The translations under genes and the position numbers were made by a program. This document shows positions 15,468 through 24,900 of a DNA stretch of 64,000 nucleotides, in pieces. Every line of letters begins with the position of its first letter. The first letter of the stretch is position 1. Origin of the DNA: Actinomadura mexicana (GTDB lineage: Bacteria > Actinomycetota > Actinomycetes > Streptosporangiales > Streptosporangiaceae). Under the pieces are notes generated by a model. It made no database searches. It saw only the letters and a list, made by a program, of their open reading frames with translations, and was not told where the DNA came from. The stretch covers positions 1 through 64,000 of the forward strand of contig NZ_FZNP01000016.1 in the NCBI RefSeq assembly GCF_900188105.1. Reading direction: 5' to 3'.

Positions 15468-16355
15468 ATGCGCTACACCGTCGTCGTCATCACCCGGGAC
15501 CGGCGGCGTTCCCTGCTCACCGTCCTGGCCGCCGCCCGCGCGCTCACCGAGCGGGCGCCGGTCATCGTGGTGGACAACGCCTCCCGCGACGGGTCCGCCG
15601 CCGCCGTCTCGGAGGAGTTCCCGGAGGCCACCCTGATCCGTTCGCCGCGCAACCTCGGCGCCGTCGCGCGCAACCTCGCCGTCGACCACGTCCGCACGCC
15701 CTACGTCGCGTTCTGGGACGACGACACCTGGTGGGACCCGGACGCGCCGTCGCGCGCCGCCGGCCTCCTGGACGCGCACCCGCGGCTCGCCGTCGTGACC
15801 GGCCGGATCCTGGTGGAGCCCGGCGGGCGCGAGGACCCGATCGTGCCGGAGCTGCGGCACTCGCCCGTCCCCGGGCCGCCGTGGCTGCCGGGACCGGCGC
15901 TCGGCTCGTTCCTGGCGGGGGCCTCCATGGTCAGGGCGGAGGCGTTCCGCGAGGCGGGCGGGTTCTCTCCCCGGCTGTGGCTGGGCGGGGAGGAGGAACT
16001 GCTCAGCGCCGACCTGATGGCGCTCGGCTGGCAACTGTGCTTCGCCGAGGACGTCGTCGTGCACCACGAGCCCTCCCGCGTCCGCGAGGCGCACCTGCGG
16101 CGACGCCACGGGATCCGCAACACCCTGTGGTTCACCTGGCTGCGCCGCCCGCTGCCCGCGGCCGCCCGCCGGACGGCCGTCCTGCTGCGCACCCTGCCGC
16201 GCGACCGCGTGACGGCCGCCGCGCTCGCCGAGGCCGCCGCCGGGCTGGCCTGGGTGGTCCGCGAGCGCAGGACGCTGCCCCGCGACGTCGAGGACCGGCT
16301 GCGCCGCCTGGAGGCGTCCCAGCGCGAGTCCAGGGCACGCCGCTACGTGAGCTAG
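15468..16355 (+). CDS. glycosyltransferase family 2
   Basis: A 295-residue GT-A glycosyltransferase. MRYTVVVITRDRR is the first strand, VIVVDNASRDGS the nucleotide loop, NLGAVARN the conserved loop before the DXD, and AFWDDDTWWDPD holds the metal ligands near residues 84-86. The catalytic GGEEELLSADL follows. No transmembrane segments. It starts the plus-strand pair divergent from the heptose operon and probably acts on the same glycan. It is a tandem paralogue of the next gene. Confidence 0.88.
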   Translation: MRYTVVVITRDRRRSLLTVLAAARALTERAPVIVVDNASRDGSAAAVSEEFPEATLIRSPRNLGAVARNLAVDHVRTPYVAFWDDDTWWDPDAPSRAAGLLDAHPRLAVVTGRILVEPGGREDPIVPELRHSPVPGPPWLPGPALGSFLAGASMVRAEAFREAGGFSPRLWLGGEEELLSADLMALGWQLCFAEDVVVHHEPSRVREAHLRRRHGIRNTLWFTWLRRPLPAAARRTAVLLRTLPRDRVTAAALAEAAAGLAWVVRERRTLPRDVEDRLRRLEASQRESRARRYVS

Positions 16356-16367
16356 GGAGGCCACCGC

Positions 16368-17195
16368 ATGCCGGACGTGACGATCGTGGTCGCGACCCGC
16401 GACCGCGCCCCGGAACTGCACCGCAGCCTCGGCCATCACACGGCCCCGGTCATCGTGGCCGACAACGCCTCCCGCGACGGCACCGCCGCCGTCGCGGAGG
16501 CGGCGGGGGCGACCGTGCTGAGGCTTCCGGCCAACCGGGGCGCGGCGGCCCGCAACGCGGGGGCCCAGCTCGCCGCCACCCGCCACATCGCCTTCGCCGA
16601 CGACGACTCCTGGTGGGCCCCGGGCTCGCTGGAGCGGGCGGTCGAGATCCTCGACGCCCACCCGCGCACGGCGCTGCTCGCCGCGAAGGTCCTGGTGGGG
16701 GAGGAGGGGCGGGTGGATCCCGTCTCCGAGCAGATGGCCCGCTCGCCCCTCGGGCGCCCCGAGGACCTGCCGGGGCCGGCCGTTCTCGGCTTCCTGGCCT
16801 GCTCGGTCGTCATGCGCAGGGACGCCTTCCTCGACGCCGGCGGCTTCTCCGACGTCCTGCACTTCGGCGGCGAGGAGGAGCTGCTCGCCCTCGATCTGGC
16901 CGCCGCCGGATGGGGGCTCGCCTACGTGCCGGAACTGGTCGTCCACCACCATCCGTCCGAGACGGGCCGGGACCCGGCGGCCCGCCGCCGCAGGCAGGCC
17001 CGCAACCGGGTGCTGACCGCGTGGCTGCGCCGCCCGCTCCCCGCGGTCGCGCGCACCGCCGCGTCCGCGCTCGCCAGCCGGGAGGGCCGCGCCGGGCTCG
17101 CCGACGCGGCCCGCGCGCTGCCCGCCCTCGCCCGCGCCAGGCGGCCGGTCCCGCCCGCGGTGGAGGCCGCCCGCACCCGCCTCGCGCGGTACTGA
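16368..17195 (+). CDS. glycosyltransferase family 2 (tandem paralogue)
   Basis: A 275-residue GT2 protein, 12 bases after the preceding gene with AGGGAGG before its ATG. The same ordered motifs are present: TIVVATRDRAPE, IVADNASRDGT, NRGAAARNAG, AFADDDSWWAP and GGEEELLALDL. Similar sequence and order show local duplication followed by divergence, so the two may add different sugars or linkages. It ends 22 bases from the convergent MFS gene with no obvious hairpin between them. Confidence 0.87.
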   Translation: MPDVTIVVATRDRAPELHRSLGHHTAPVIVADNASRDGTAAVAEAAGATVLRLPANRGAAARNAGAQLAATRHIAFADDDSWWAPGSLERAVEILDAHPRTALLAAKVLVGEEGRVDPVSEQMARSPLGRPEDLPGPAVLGFLACSVVMRRDAFLDAGGFSDVLHFGGEEELLALDLAAAGWGLAYVPELVVHHHPSETGRDPAARRRRQARNRVLTAWLRRPLPAVARTAASALASREGRAGLADAARALPALARARRPVPPAVEAARTRLARY

Positions 17196-17217
17196 CCGTT
17201 CCGCGCCCCGAGCAGGG

Positions 17218-18660
17218 CTACCTGGAGAGGGAGGAGGACCGGGCGCGGGTCAGGGAGAGCGCGCACAGGGCGCCGATCAGCGCCATGCCGGCGAGCGCCC
17301 ACCCGGTGCCGTACTCGGCGTGCCGTGTCGACCCGCCGGACTCGGCCAGCGTGAGGAACAGCGTTCCGACGGTGGCGATGCCGATCACCTGCGCGAGCTG
17401 CATCAGCGTGAGCAGCAGCCCGCTGGCGTCCGCCGCGTCGCCGCGCGGGACGTGCTGCAGCGCGGTCGTCATGACGATCGGCATCACCCCGAGCCCGAAC
17501 CCGATGACCACGGTGAGCACCTCGTAGGCGAGGCCGCCTCCGGCGAGGGGCCCGACGCACAGGTAGCCCGCCCCGGCCACGGCGAATCCGGCCGGGATCG
17601 CGCGCCGGTGCCAGCGGGCCGGCAGCCGCTGCCAGTTCAGCCCGACCAGCCCGAACGCGGTGACGCACGGCACGAACGCCAGCCCCGACTCCAGCGGCGA
17701 CATCCGCAGGTCGCCCTGCAGGTGCAGGGTGGTGGTGAACAGGAACGTCCCCCAGCTCGCCGGCGCGAACACGATCGCCACGCAGGCCGGGACCAGCAGC
17801 GGGGCCCGCAGCACCCGCGGCGAGACCAGCGGCCGTCCGCCGGCGGCCGCCACGCGCCGCTCCACGACGGCGAAGGCCGCGGCGAACGCGGCGCTGCAGG
17901 CCAGCGCCGCCCAGCCCCATGGCGGCCACCCCAGCTCGTGCCCCATGATCAGCGGAACGACGAGCAGCAGCACCGCGGGGGCCAGCGTGAGCAGTCCCGG
18001 CAGGTCCAGCTCGGTCCGCAGCGGGCGTGTCCGGCGCGCCGTCTCGTCGCGGGGCAGCACGCGCGGCCCGGCGAGCAGCAAGGCGGCGCCGATCGGCACG
18101 TTGACGAGGAAGACCGTCCGCCAGCCGGCGCCGAACAGGTTCGCGCCGACCAGAAGGCCCCCGGCGGCCTGCCCCACGACGACGCCGCCCGCGATGACGG
18201 CCGAGTACAGGCCGAGCGCCCGCGCCCGGGCCGCTCCGGAGAAGTCCCGCTGGATCATCGACATCACCTGCGGGGTCAGCAGCGCCGCGCCCGCCCCCTG
18301 CAGGAAGCGGAACATCACCAGCGTTCCGGTGGACGGCGCCAGCCCGCACGCCAGCGACGCCGCGGTGAACGACACGAGGCCGAGGTGGTACAGGCGGCGG
18401 TGGCCCGCGATCGCCCCGAGGCGCGCGCCCGTGATCAGCAGCACCGCGTAGGAGACGATGTAGCCCGCCACGACCAGTTGCAGCCCCGAGCCCGAGGCGC
18501 GCAGGTCGGTGCGCATCGTCGGGAGGGCCACGTTGACGATGTTCACGTCGAGGATGGCCATGAACTGGCCGAGCAGGATGACGGCGAGTGCGAGCCCGCC
18601 GGACCCGTTCCGCGACCCCCGTTCGGGAACGGTCCCGCGCAGATCGGTTGTCTGTGTCAT
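17218..18660 (-). CDS. MFS drug exporter, DHA2 (EmrB/QacA) type
   Basis: A 480-residue polytopic membrane transporter with about 14 hydrophobic segments. The first helix motif LDVNIVNVALPTM and QLVVAGYIVSYAVLLITGARLG are typical of proton-coupled DHA2 exporters; FRFLQGAGAALLTP and NVPIGAALLLAGP also fit. It probably exports a small toxic compound. The start may be ATG 18660 or ATG 18672, four codons upstream; neither has a strong ribosome-binding site. The divergent XRE-type gene and a perfect palindrome between them suggest local control. Confidence 0.88.
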   Translation of the reverse strand: MTQTTDLRGTVPERGSRNGSGGLALAVILLGQFMAILDVNIVNVALPTMRTDLRASGSGLQLVVAGYIVSYAVLLITGARLGAIAGHRRLYHLGLVSFTAASLACGLAPSTGTLVMFRFLQGAGAALLTPQVMSMIQRDFSGAARARALGLYSAVIAGGVVVGQAAGGLLVGANLFGAGWRTVFLVNVPIGAALLLAGPRVLPRDETARRTRPLRTELDLPGLLTLAPAVLLLVVPLIMGHELGWPPWGWAALACSAAFAAAFAVVERRVAAAGGRPLVSPRVLRAPLLVPACVAIVFAPASWGTFLFTTTLHLQGDLRMSPLESGLAFVPCVTAFGLVGLNWQRLPARWHRRAIPAGFAVAGAGYLCVGPLAGGGLAYEVLTVVIGFGLGVMPIVMTTALQHVPRGDAADASGLLLTLMQLAQVIGIATVGTLFLTLAESGGSTRHAEYGTGWALAGMALIGALCALSLTRARSSSLSR

Positions 18661-18680
18661 GGGGACGAGCATGCGGGCGG

Positions 18681-18692
18681 ACCGGTACCGGT
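18681..18692. promoter_or_regulatory. candidate operator, perfect 12-bp palindrome
   Basis: ACCGGTACCGGT is a perfect palindrome located 21 bases upstream of the MFS start and 70 bases upstream of the regulator start. Its position near the MFS transcription start fits repression. A near copy, ACCGGTACCGG, lies at 19671-19681 in the terminator loop after the regulator gene. Confidence 0.4.
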
Positions 18693-18762
18693 AACGAGAG
18701 CCTGCCGATACGGGTACTGACAGCACCTGGAAGAGGGCGCCGGGCAGGGCCAGGCTGGGGGA

Positions 18763-19668
18763 GTGACGATGACGAGTGTGCCCGCGGCGCCCGCCGCCCG
18801 CCGGAACGGCAGTGGTGCGGGACCGCGCCGCCGCACGGAGCTGGCGGCGTTCCTGCGAAGCCGGCGCGAGCGGATCACCCCCGAGGACGTGGGGATGCCG
18901 CCCGGCCTGCGGCGCCGCACGCCCGGCCTGCGCCGCGAGGAGGTCGCCCAACTCGCCGGGGTCGGCGTCACGTGGTACACGTGGCTGGAGCAGGGCCGCC
19001 CGATCAACGCCAGCACCCAGGTGCTGGACGCGGTGGCGCGCACCCTGCGGCTGGACGGCGCCGAGCGCGAGCACCTGTACCGGCTGGCCGACGTCCCCGA
19101 CGCGGCGGTCGAGGAGGAGGCCGGGAGCCTGCCCGAGGACGTCCAGGGCATCCTGGACGCGCTCGCTCCGATGCCGGCGGCGGTCGCCAACGCCCGCTCG
19201 GACATCCTGGCCTGGAACTCGGCCTACTCCGCGATCCTCCCGCACGTGCCGACGGCCCGGCCGTGCGAGCGCAACTCCCTGTGGATGGTGTTCACGCTGC
19301 CGCCGTGCTGCAACCCGGTCGCGAACCTGGAGGAGGCGGCGCCCGGCCACGTCGCCGTCTTCCGGCACCGCTACAGCAGGCACCTGGACGAGCCGGGCTG
19401 GAAGGAACTGGTCCGGCGGCTCCAGGCGGCCAGCCCCTTGTTCGCTCGGCTGTGGGCGTCGCACGATGTGGCGCTGCCCGGGCCGAGCGTGAAGGTGTTC
19501 CGGCACCACGCCGCCGGTGAGATCCGCACCCGCACCACGAGCATGGACATCACCGCGTCCCTGAACGCGCGGCTCGTCGTCTACACGCCGACCGACGAGC
19601 AGAGCCGGGAGCGGATCGGCCGGCTGCTCGCCGACCCCGCGGCCGCGGCCCTCGACCACCGGCACTGA
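18763..19668 (+). CDS. XRE-family regulator with MmyB-like ligand-binding domain
   Basis: A 301-residue regulator. Residues 25-110 contain a Cro/cI helix-turn-helix: FLRSRRERITPEDVG, TPGLRREEVAQLAGVGVTWY, LEQGRPINASTQVLDAVART. Residues 130-280 form the MmyB-like (MLTR_LBD, PAS-like) domain with ANARSDILAWNSAY and FRHHAAGEIRTRT. In actinomycetes such genes often sit beside an MFS or SDR gene they control; here the divergent MFS exporter is the obvious target. GTG at 18763 follows GGGGGA. A shared terminator overlaps the stop codon. Confidence 0.88.
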   Translation: MTMTSVPAAPAARRNGSGAGPRRRTELAAFLRSRRERITPEDVGMPPGLRRRTPGLRREEVAQLAGVGVTWYTWLEQGRPINASTQVLDAVARTLRLDGAEREHLYRLADVPDAAVEEEAGSLPEDVQGILDALAPMPAAVANARSDILAWNSAYSAILPHVPTARPCERNSLWMVFTLPPCCNPVANLEEAAPGHVAVFRHRYSRHLDEPGWKELVRRLQAASPLFARLWASHDVALPGPSVKVFRHHAAGEIRTRTTSMDITASLNARLVVYTPTDEQSRERIGRLLADPAAAALDHRH

Positions 19669-19700
19669 GCACCGGTACCGGGCACCGGGCTCAGTGCCGG
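19659..19700. terminator. bidirectional terminator containing two stop codons
   Basis: CCGGCACTGAGC (19659-19670) and GCTCAGTGCCGG (19689-19700) form a perfect 12-base-pair stem with an 18-base loop. The left arm contains the TGA of the XRE gene and the right arm contains the TGA of the convergent DUF6343 gene. No U tract is visible on either side. Confidence 0.6.
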
Positions 19701-20083
19701 GCCCGCCGGGCGATCACCACCAGGTCGGCGGCGGCGATGACGGCGACCGCCGCGCAGATGCCCGCCGCGGTCCAGGAGCCGCCGCCCGAGGCGTTCACCG
19801 TGAACAGGATCGCGGCGGCCACCGCGCCGACCAGCGCGACCGCCGACAGTACGGCCCGCAGCAGCAGCGGGCTGCGCGCGGTCAGCGGCTCGTCCCCGCG
19901 CGGCTGCTCGTGCGGATACGGCCCGTGCGACCCGGGGCCGTGCCAGCCGGGGTCCTCCCGGCCGATGTCGTGCCGGTCGTGCTCGTGCCGTCGCTCGGGC
20001 TCGCTGCGCTCGGGCTGGTTGCGCTCGGGCCCGCTCCCGCCGGGCTCGTGCCGCCCCGGCCCGTCCGTTCCGGTGCCGCCCAT
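19691..20083 (-). CDS. DUF6343 family membrane protein
   Basis: A 130-residue protein. Residues 1-65 are hydrophilic, rich in Gly, Pro, Glu, Arg and His, and of low complexity. GDEPLTARSPLLLR (about 67-80) followed by two hydrophobic helices and a basic tail matches actinobacterial DUF6343 proteins, which share the EPVTARSPLRLR signature. Function is unknown; a small membrane protein with a cytoplasmic tail is likely. It starts three bases after the PEBP-family gene and is probably cotranscribed with it. Confidence 0.75.
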   Translation of the reverse strand: MGGTGTDGPGRHEPGGSGPERNQPERSEPERRHEHDRHDIGREDPGWHGPGSHGPYPHEQPRGDEPLTARSPLLLRAVLSAVALVGAVAAAILFTVNASGGGSWTAAGICAAVAVIAAADLVVIARRARH

Positions 20084-20086
20084 GGC

Positions 20087-20530
20087 TCACCTGGCGTAGG
20101 TGCCGACGAGCGTCCCCGACGCGACGACCTTGTCCTCGACGGCGGCGCGCAGGTCCTCGGCGGTGAAGCCGTCCGGCAGCCCGGACGGCTCCGCCAGCCC
20201 GTACAGCCGGAAGAAGTACCGGTGCGGGTCGTCGCCCACCGGGGGCTTCGGCCCGCCGTAGCCCTCGGTGCCGTAGTCGTTGCGCCCGAGGACGGCGCCG
20301 GTCGGCCGCTCACCGGCGTCCAGGCCGGTGGTCGCCGGGTCGATCCCGGCGAGCAGCCAGTGCGCGAAAGTGCCGGACGGGGCGTCGGGGTCCTCGCACG
20401 CCAGGGCCAGCTCCACCACCCGCTCGGGCGCGGGCGACCACTCCAGCGGCGGCGAGAGGTCCCCGCTGTCGTGGGAGTGATCCGAGGGCATGAGCGCGTG
20501 GTCGCCGAACGCGGTGCTTGTCAGCGTCAT
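20087..20530 (-). CDS. YbhB/YbcL family Raf-kinase-inhibitor-like (PEBP) protein
   Basis: A 147-residue cytoplasmic PEBP-fold protein. Family residues are in SGDLSPPLEW, LALACEDPDAPSGTFAHWLL, GRNDYGTEGYGGPKPPVGD and HRYFFRLYGL, the phosphate/anion pocket. Bacterial function is not settled. In-frame ATG codons exist at 20539 and 20575; 20530 is chosen because homology begins with MTLTSTAF, though the spacing of GGAAGAG to it is tight. It forms a two-gene unit with the downstream DUF6343 gene. Confidence 0.85.
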   Translation of the reverse strand: MTLTSTAFGDHALMPSDHSHDSGDLSPPLEWSPAPERVVELALACEDPDAPSGTFAHWLLAGIDPATTGLDAGERPTGAVLGRNDYGTEGYGGPKPPVGDDPHRYFFRLYGLAEPSGLPDGFTAEDLRAAVEDKVVASGTLVGTYAR

Positions 20531-20599
20531 CTCTTCCATGTGCTGCTCGTGCCCCGTGACGCCCGGTCGATGCACGCGCCGCCCCGGCCCGCGGGCCGG

Positions 20600-21625
<1,026 letters not shown>

Positions 21626-21837
21626 GGTCAGGAGTATTTCAGGACACGTGGCCCGCCGAGCGCGCCGCCGGTCCGCCGCCATCGGCACCATGATCTTCAG
21701 GAGGCGCGATCCGCAGCGGCGCGCGGGCGGCGGCGCGGGAGTACACAAAGGATCGATGCCCCGGCTGTCATGTCTGCGAGGGTGAAGTGACCTGTGAAGT
21801 GGCAAGAATGGTCTGAGATCTGGACGAGGAGGTCCCC

Positions 21838-23877
21838 GTGGTCGTGCTGCGCAGTTATGTGTCGGGTTCCTGGCGTGCCCCGGAGGAGGAGGGGGCGCCG
21901 TTGCACGACGCCGTCACCGGGGAGGAGGTCGCCCGGATCTCCTCGGCGGGGGTCGACATGGGCGCGGCCCTGGAGTACGGGCGGTCGGTCGGCGGCCCGG
22001 TGCTGAGGGAGCTGACGTTCCACCAGCGCGCGGCCCTGCTGAAGGCGCTCGCGTCCCATCTGCGGGAGCACCGCGAGGAGTTGTACGCCCTGTCGGCCAG
22101 GACGGGTGCGACGCTGAACGACGCGAAGTTCGACGTCGACGGCGGCATCGGCGTCCTGTTCGCCTACGCGAGCAAGGGCAAGCGGGAGCTGCCGAACGAC
22201 ACGGTGCTGGTCGAGGGCGACGTGGAGCCGCTCGGCAAGGGCGGGACGTTCGTCGGTCAGCACCTGTGCACGCCGTCGCACGGCGTCGCGGTGCAGATCA
22301 ACGCGTTCAACTTCCCGGTGTGGGGCCCGCTGGAGAAGTTCGCGCCCGCGTTCCTCGCGGGAGTGCCGAGCCTGATCAAGCCGGCGGACCAGACCGCCTA
22401 CCTGACGGCCCGGCTGGTCGAGCTGATCGTGGAGGCCGGGATCCTGCCCGAGGGGTCGGTGCAGATGGTCTGCGGCGAGCCGCGCGACCTCCTCGACCAC
22501 CTCACCGAGCAGGACATCGTCGGGTTCACCGGGTCGGCGTCCACGGCCCGGCTGCTGCGCACCCATCCCGTCATCGTGGGGAACGCGGTGCGGTTCAACG
22601 CCGAGGCCGACTCGCTGAACTGCTCCGTCCTCGGGCCGGACGCGGCGCCCGGCACGAAGGAGTTCGACCTGTACGTCAGGCAGCTCGCCACGGAGATGAC
22701 CGTGAAGGCGGGCCAGAAGTGCACGGCGATCCGCCGGGCGCTCGTCCCCGCCGCGCTGATGGACGACGTCGCCGAGGCCGTCCGGGAGCGGCTCGCGAAG
22801 GTCACGGTGGGGAACCCGTCCGACCCGTCCGTGCGGATGGGCGCCCTCGCCACGCTCGACCAGCGCGAGGAGGTGCGGCGCTCCCTGAAGGCCCTCATGG
22901 ACGCCGGCCGCGTCGTGTTCGGCGACCCCGAGCGGGTCGAGGTCGTGGGCGCGGACGCCGAGCGCGGCGCGTTCATCTCCCCGGTGCTGCTGCGCGCCGA
23001 CGACGCGGGCCGCGCCGAGCCGCACGAGGTCGAGGCGTTCGGCCCGGTCAGCACCCTGATGCCGTACGAGGGCGCCGAGCAGGCGGTCGAGCTGGCCGCG
23101 CGCGGGCGCGGCAGCCTCGCCGGGTCGGTCGTGACGGGGGACGCGGAGTTCGCCCGGAAGGTGGTGCTCGGCGCCGCGCCGTGGCACGGCCGGCTGCTCG
23201 TGCTGAACGCCGAGGACGCCAAGGAGTCGACCGGGCACGGCTCGCCGCTGCCCCCGCTCGTCCACGGCGGCCCCGGGCGCGCCGGCGGCGGCGAGGAGAT
23301 GGGCGGTATCCGCGGGGTCGTGCACCACATGCGGCGCACCGCCGTCCAGGCCGGGCCCGCGATGCTCACCTCCATCACCGGGCGCTGGGTCCCCGGCACC
23401 GACCGGACCGTCACCGACGAGCACCCGTTCCGCAAGCACCTGGAGGACCTGCGCGTCGGCGACACCGCCGTCGGCGGCCCGCGCGTCGTCACCCTCGCCG
23501 ACGTGGAGCACTTCGCCGAGTTCACCGGCGACACCTTCTACGCCCACATGGACGAGGACGCCGCCAGGGCGAACCCGTTCTTCGGCGGGCGCGTCGCGCA
23601 CGGCTACCTCGTCGTGTCGTTCGCGGCCGGGATGTTCGTGGAGCCGTCCCCCGGGCCCGTCCTGGCGAACTACGGACTGGAGAACCTCCGGTTCCTCACG
23701 CCCGTCAAGCCGGACGACGAGCTGACCGTCACCCTGACGGCCAAGCAGATCTCGCCGCGCGAGGGCGCCGACTACGGCGAGGTCCGCTGGGACACCGACG
23801 TCACGAACCAGGAGGGCGCCTCGGTCGCCAAGTACGACGTCCTCACGCTGGTGGCCAAGCGCCCGCGGCACGACTGA
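21838..23877 (+). CDS. paaZ: phenylacetate degradation bifunctional protein PaaZ
   Basis: A 679-residue fusion. Residues 1-520 are an aldehyde dehydrogenase: NAFNFPVWGPLEKFAPA, FTGSASTA, catalytic Glu in FNAEADSLNCSVL and Cys in KAGQKCTAIRR. Residues 540-679 are a MaoC-like hydratase with FTGDTFYAHMDEDAA and GRVAHGYLV. PaaZ hydrolyses the oxepin-CoA ring and oxidises the resulting semialdehyde in aerobic phenylacetate breakdown. No other paa genes are in the window, so the partner pathway is elsewhere or the enzyme serves another CoA thioester. GTG 21838 follows GAGGAGGT; GTG 21844 is an alternative. A LysR gene follows on the same strand. Confidence 0.9.
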   Translation: MVVLRSYVSGSWRAPEEEGAPLHDAVTGEEVARISSAGVDMGAALEYGRSVGGPVLRELTFHQRAALLKALASHLREHREELYALSARTGATLNDAKFDVDGGIGVLFAYASKGKRELPNDTVLVEGDVEPLGKGGTFVGQHLCTPSHGVAVQINAFNFPVWGPLEKFAPAFLAGVPSLIKPADQTAYLTARLVELIVEAGILPEGSVQMVCGEPRDLLDHLTEQDIVGFTGSASTARLLRTHPVIVGNAVRFNAEADSLNCSVLGPDAAPGTKEFDLYVRQLATEMTVKAGQKCTAIRRALVPAALMDDVAEAVRERLAKVTVGNPSDPSVRMGALATLDQREEVRRSLKALMDAGRVVFGDPERVEVVGADAERGAFISPVLLRADDAGRAEPHEVEAFGPVSTLMPYEGAEQAVELAARGRGSLAGSVVTGDAEFARKVVLGAAPWHGRLLVLNAEDAKESTGHGSPLPPLVHGGPGRAGGGEEMGGIRGVVHHMRRTAVQAGPAMLTSITGRWVPGTDRTVTDEHPFRKHLEDLRVGDTAVGGPRVVTLADVEHFAEFTGDTFYAHMDEDAARANPFFGGRVAHGYLVVSFAAGMFVEPSPGPVLANYGLENLRFLTPVKPDDELTVTLTAKQISPREGADYGEVRWDTDVTNQEGASVAKYDVLTLVAKRPRHD

Positions 23878-23973
23878 TCTTCGGGCCTGGGGAGCCGGCC
23901 CGCGGGATGATACGGATGGAGGGAGGCGTCTGCGGGGGAGGCGGTCACGTTCGGCGCTGAACGGGGTGCGTCC

Positions 23974-24900
23974 ATGATCAGTCCCCTGCACATCCAGACC
24001 GTGCGCGAGGTCGTCCGCACCGGCTCGTTCGCGGACGCGGCCCGCAACCTCGGATACACCGCGTCCGCCGTCTCCCAGCAGATCGCCGCGCTGGAGCGCG
24101 CCTGCGGCCTGGTGCTGTTCGAGCGCCGGGCGCGCAGCGTGCGCCCGACGAGCGCCGCGTTCCTGCTGGTCAGCAAGGGCAACGACGTGCTGTCGGCCCT
24201 CGACACCCTGGAGCGGGAGCTGCGCACGGTCGCCAGCGGCGAGCGCGGCGCCCTGCAGCTCGGCAGCTTCCCGACCGCCAGCGCCCGCATCCTGCCGCGG
24301 GTGCTGGCGGAGCTGTCGCGGGTGCGGCCCGGCATCGACATCACGCTGGCCGAGGGCGAGCCGGACGAGCTGCTGCCCGAACTGCTCGACGGCGACCTCG
24401 ACCTCCAGCTCGCCTACCGGTACGACCTGTTCCCGCGCACCTGGCCCGACCAGATCGTGGAGACGCCGGTGATGGACGAGAACCTGGTGCTGTGCGTCCC
24501 GCGTGACCACCCGCTCGCCGGGGGGCGCACCGTCCGGCTGCGGGACCTGCGGTCGGAGACGTGGATCGCGAGCCGCCCCGAGAGCGCGGGCGCGCAGGCG
24601 CTGCTGCGGCTGTGCGGCACCGCCGGGTTCGTCCCCGACATCGCGTTCCGCAGCAACGACTACGCCGTGGTGTGCGGGCTGGTCGGGTGCGGGCTCGGCA
24701 TCGCGCTCGTCCCGGCGCTCGGCTGCGTCCCCGCTCCGGGGCTGAGGACGCTGCGGCTCAGCCGCCGCAGCCCGCGGCGGCACGTCACCGTGCTGCGCCG
24801 CACCACCAACACCAACCCGCTCGTCAAGGACGCCATGCGCGGCCTCATCGAGGCCGCCCGGGGCGTCCAGAGCGAGGTCAGCGGCGCCACCGGCCCTTGA
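23974..24900 (+). CDS. LysR-family transcriptional regulator
   Basis: A 308-residue regulator. The winged helix-turn-helix is at residues 5-62 (GSFADAARNLGYTASAVSQQ, then LERACGLVLFERRAR). The rest is a periplasmic-binding-protein-like effector domain (LQLGSFPTASARILPRVLAEL, CVPRDHPLAGG). It follows paaZ by 96 bases and may regulate it or the convergent amino-acid dehydrogenase. LysR genes usually sit divergent from their target; this one does not. Its last 23 bases overlap the 3' end of the convergent gene. Confidence 0.88.
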   Translation: MISPLHIQTVREVVRTGSFADAARNLGYTASAVSQQIAALERACGLVLFERRARSVRPTSAAFLLVSKGNDVLSALDTLERELRTVASGERGALQLGSFPTASARILPRVLAELSRVRPGIDITLAEGEPDELLPELLDGDLDLQLAYRYDLFPRTWPDQIVETPVMDENLVLCVPRDHPLAGGRTVRLRDLRSETWIASRPESAGAQALLRLCGTAGFVPDIAFRSNDYAVVCGLVGCGLGIALVPALGCVPAPGLRTLRLSRRSPRRHVTVLRRTTNTNPLVKDAMRGLIEAARGVQSEVSGATGP

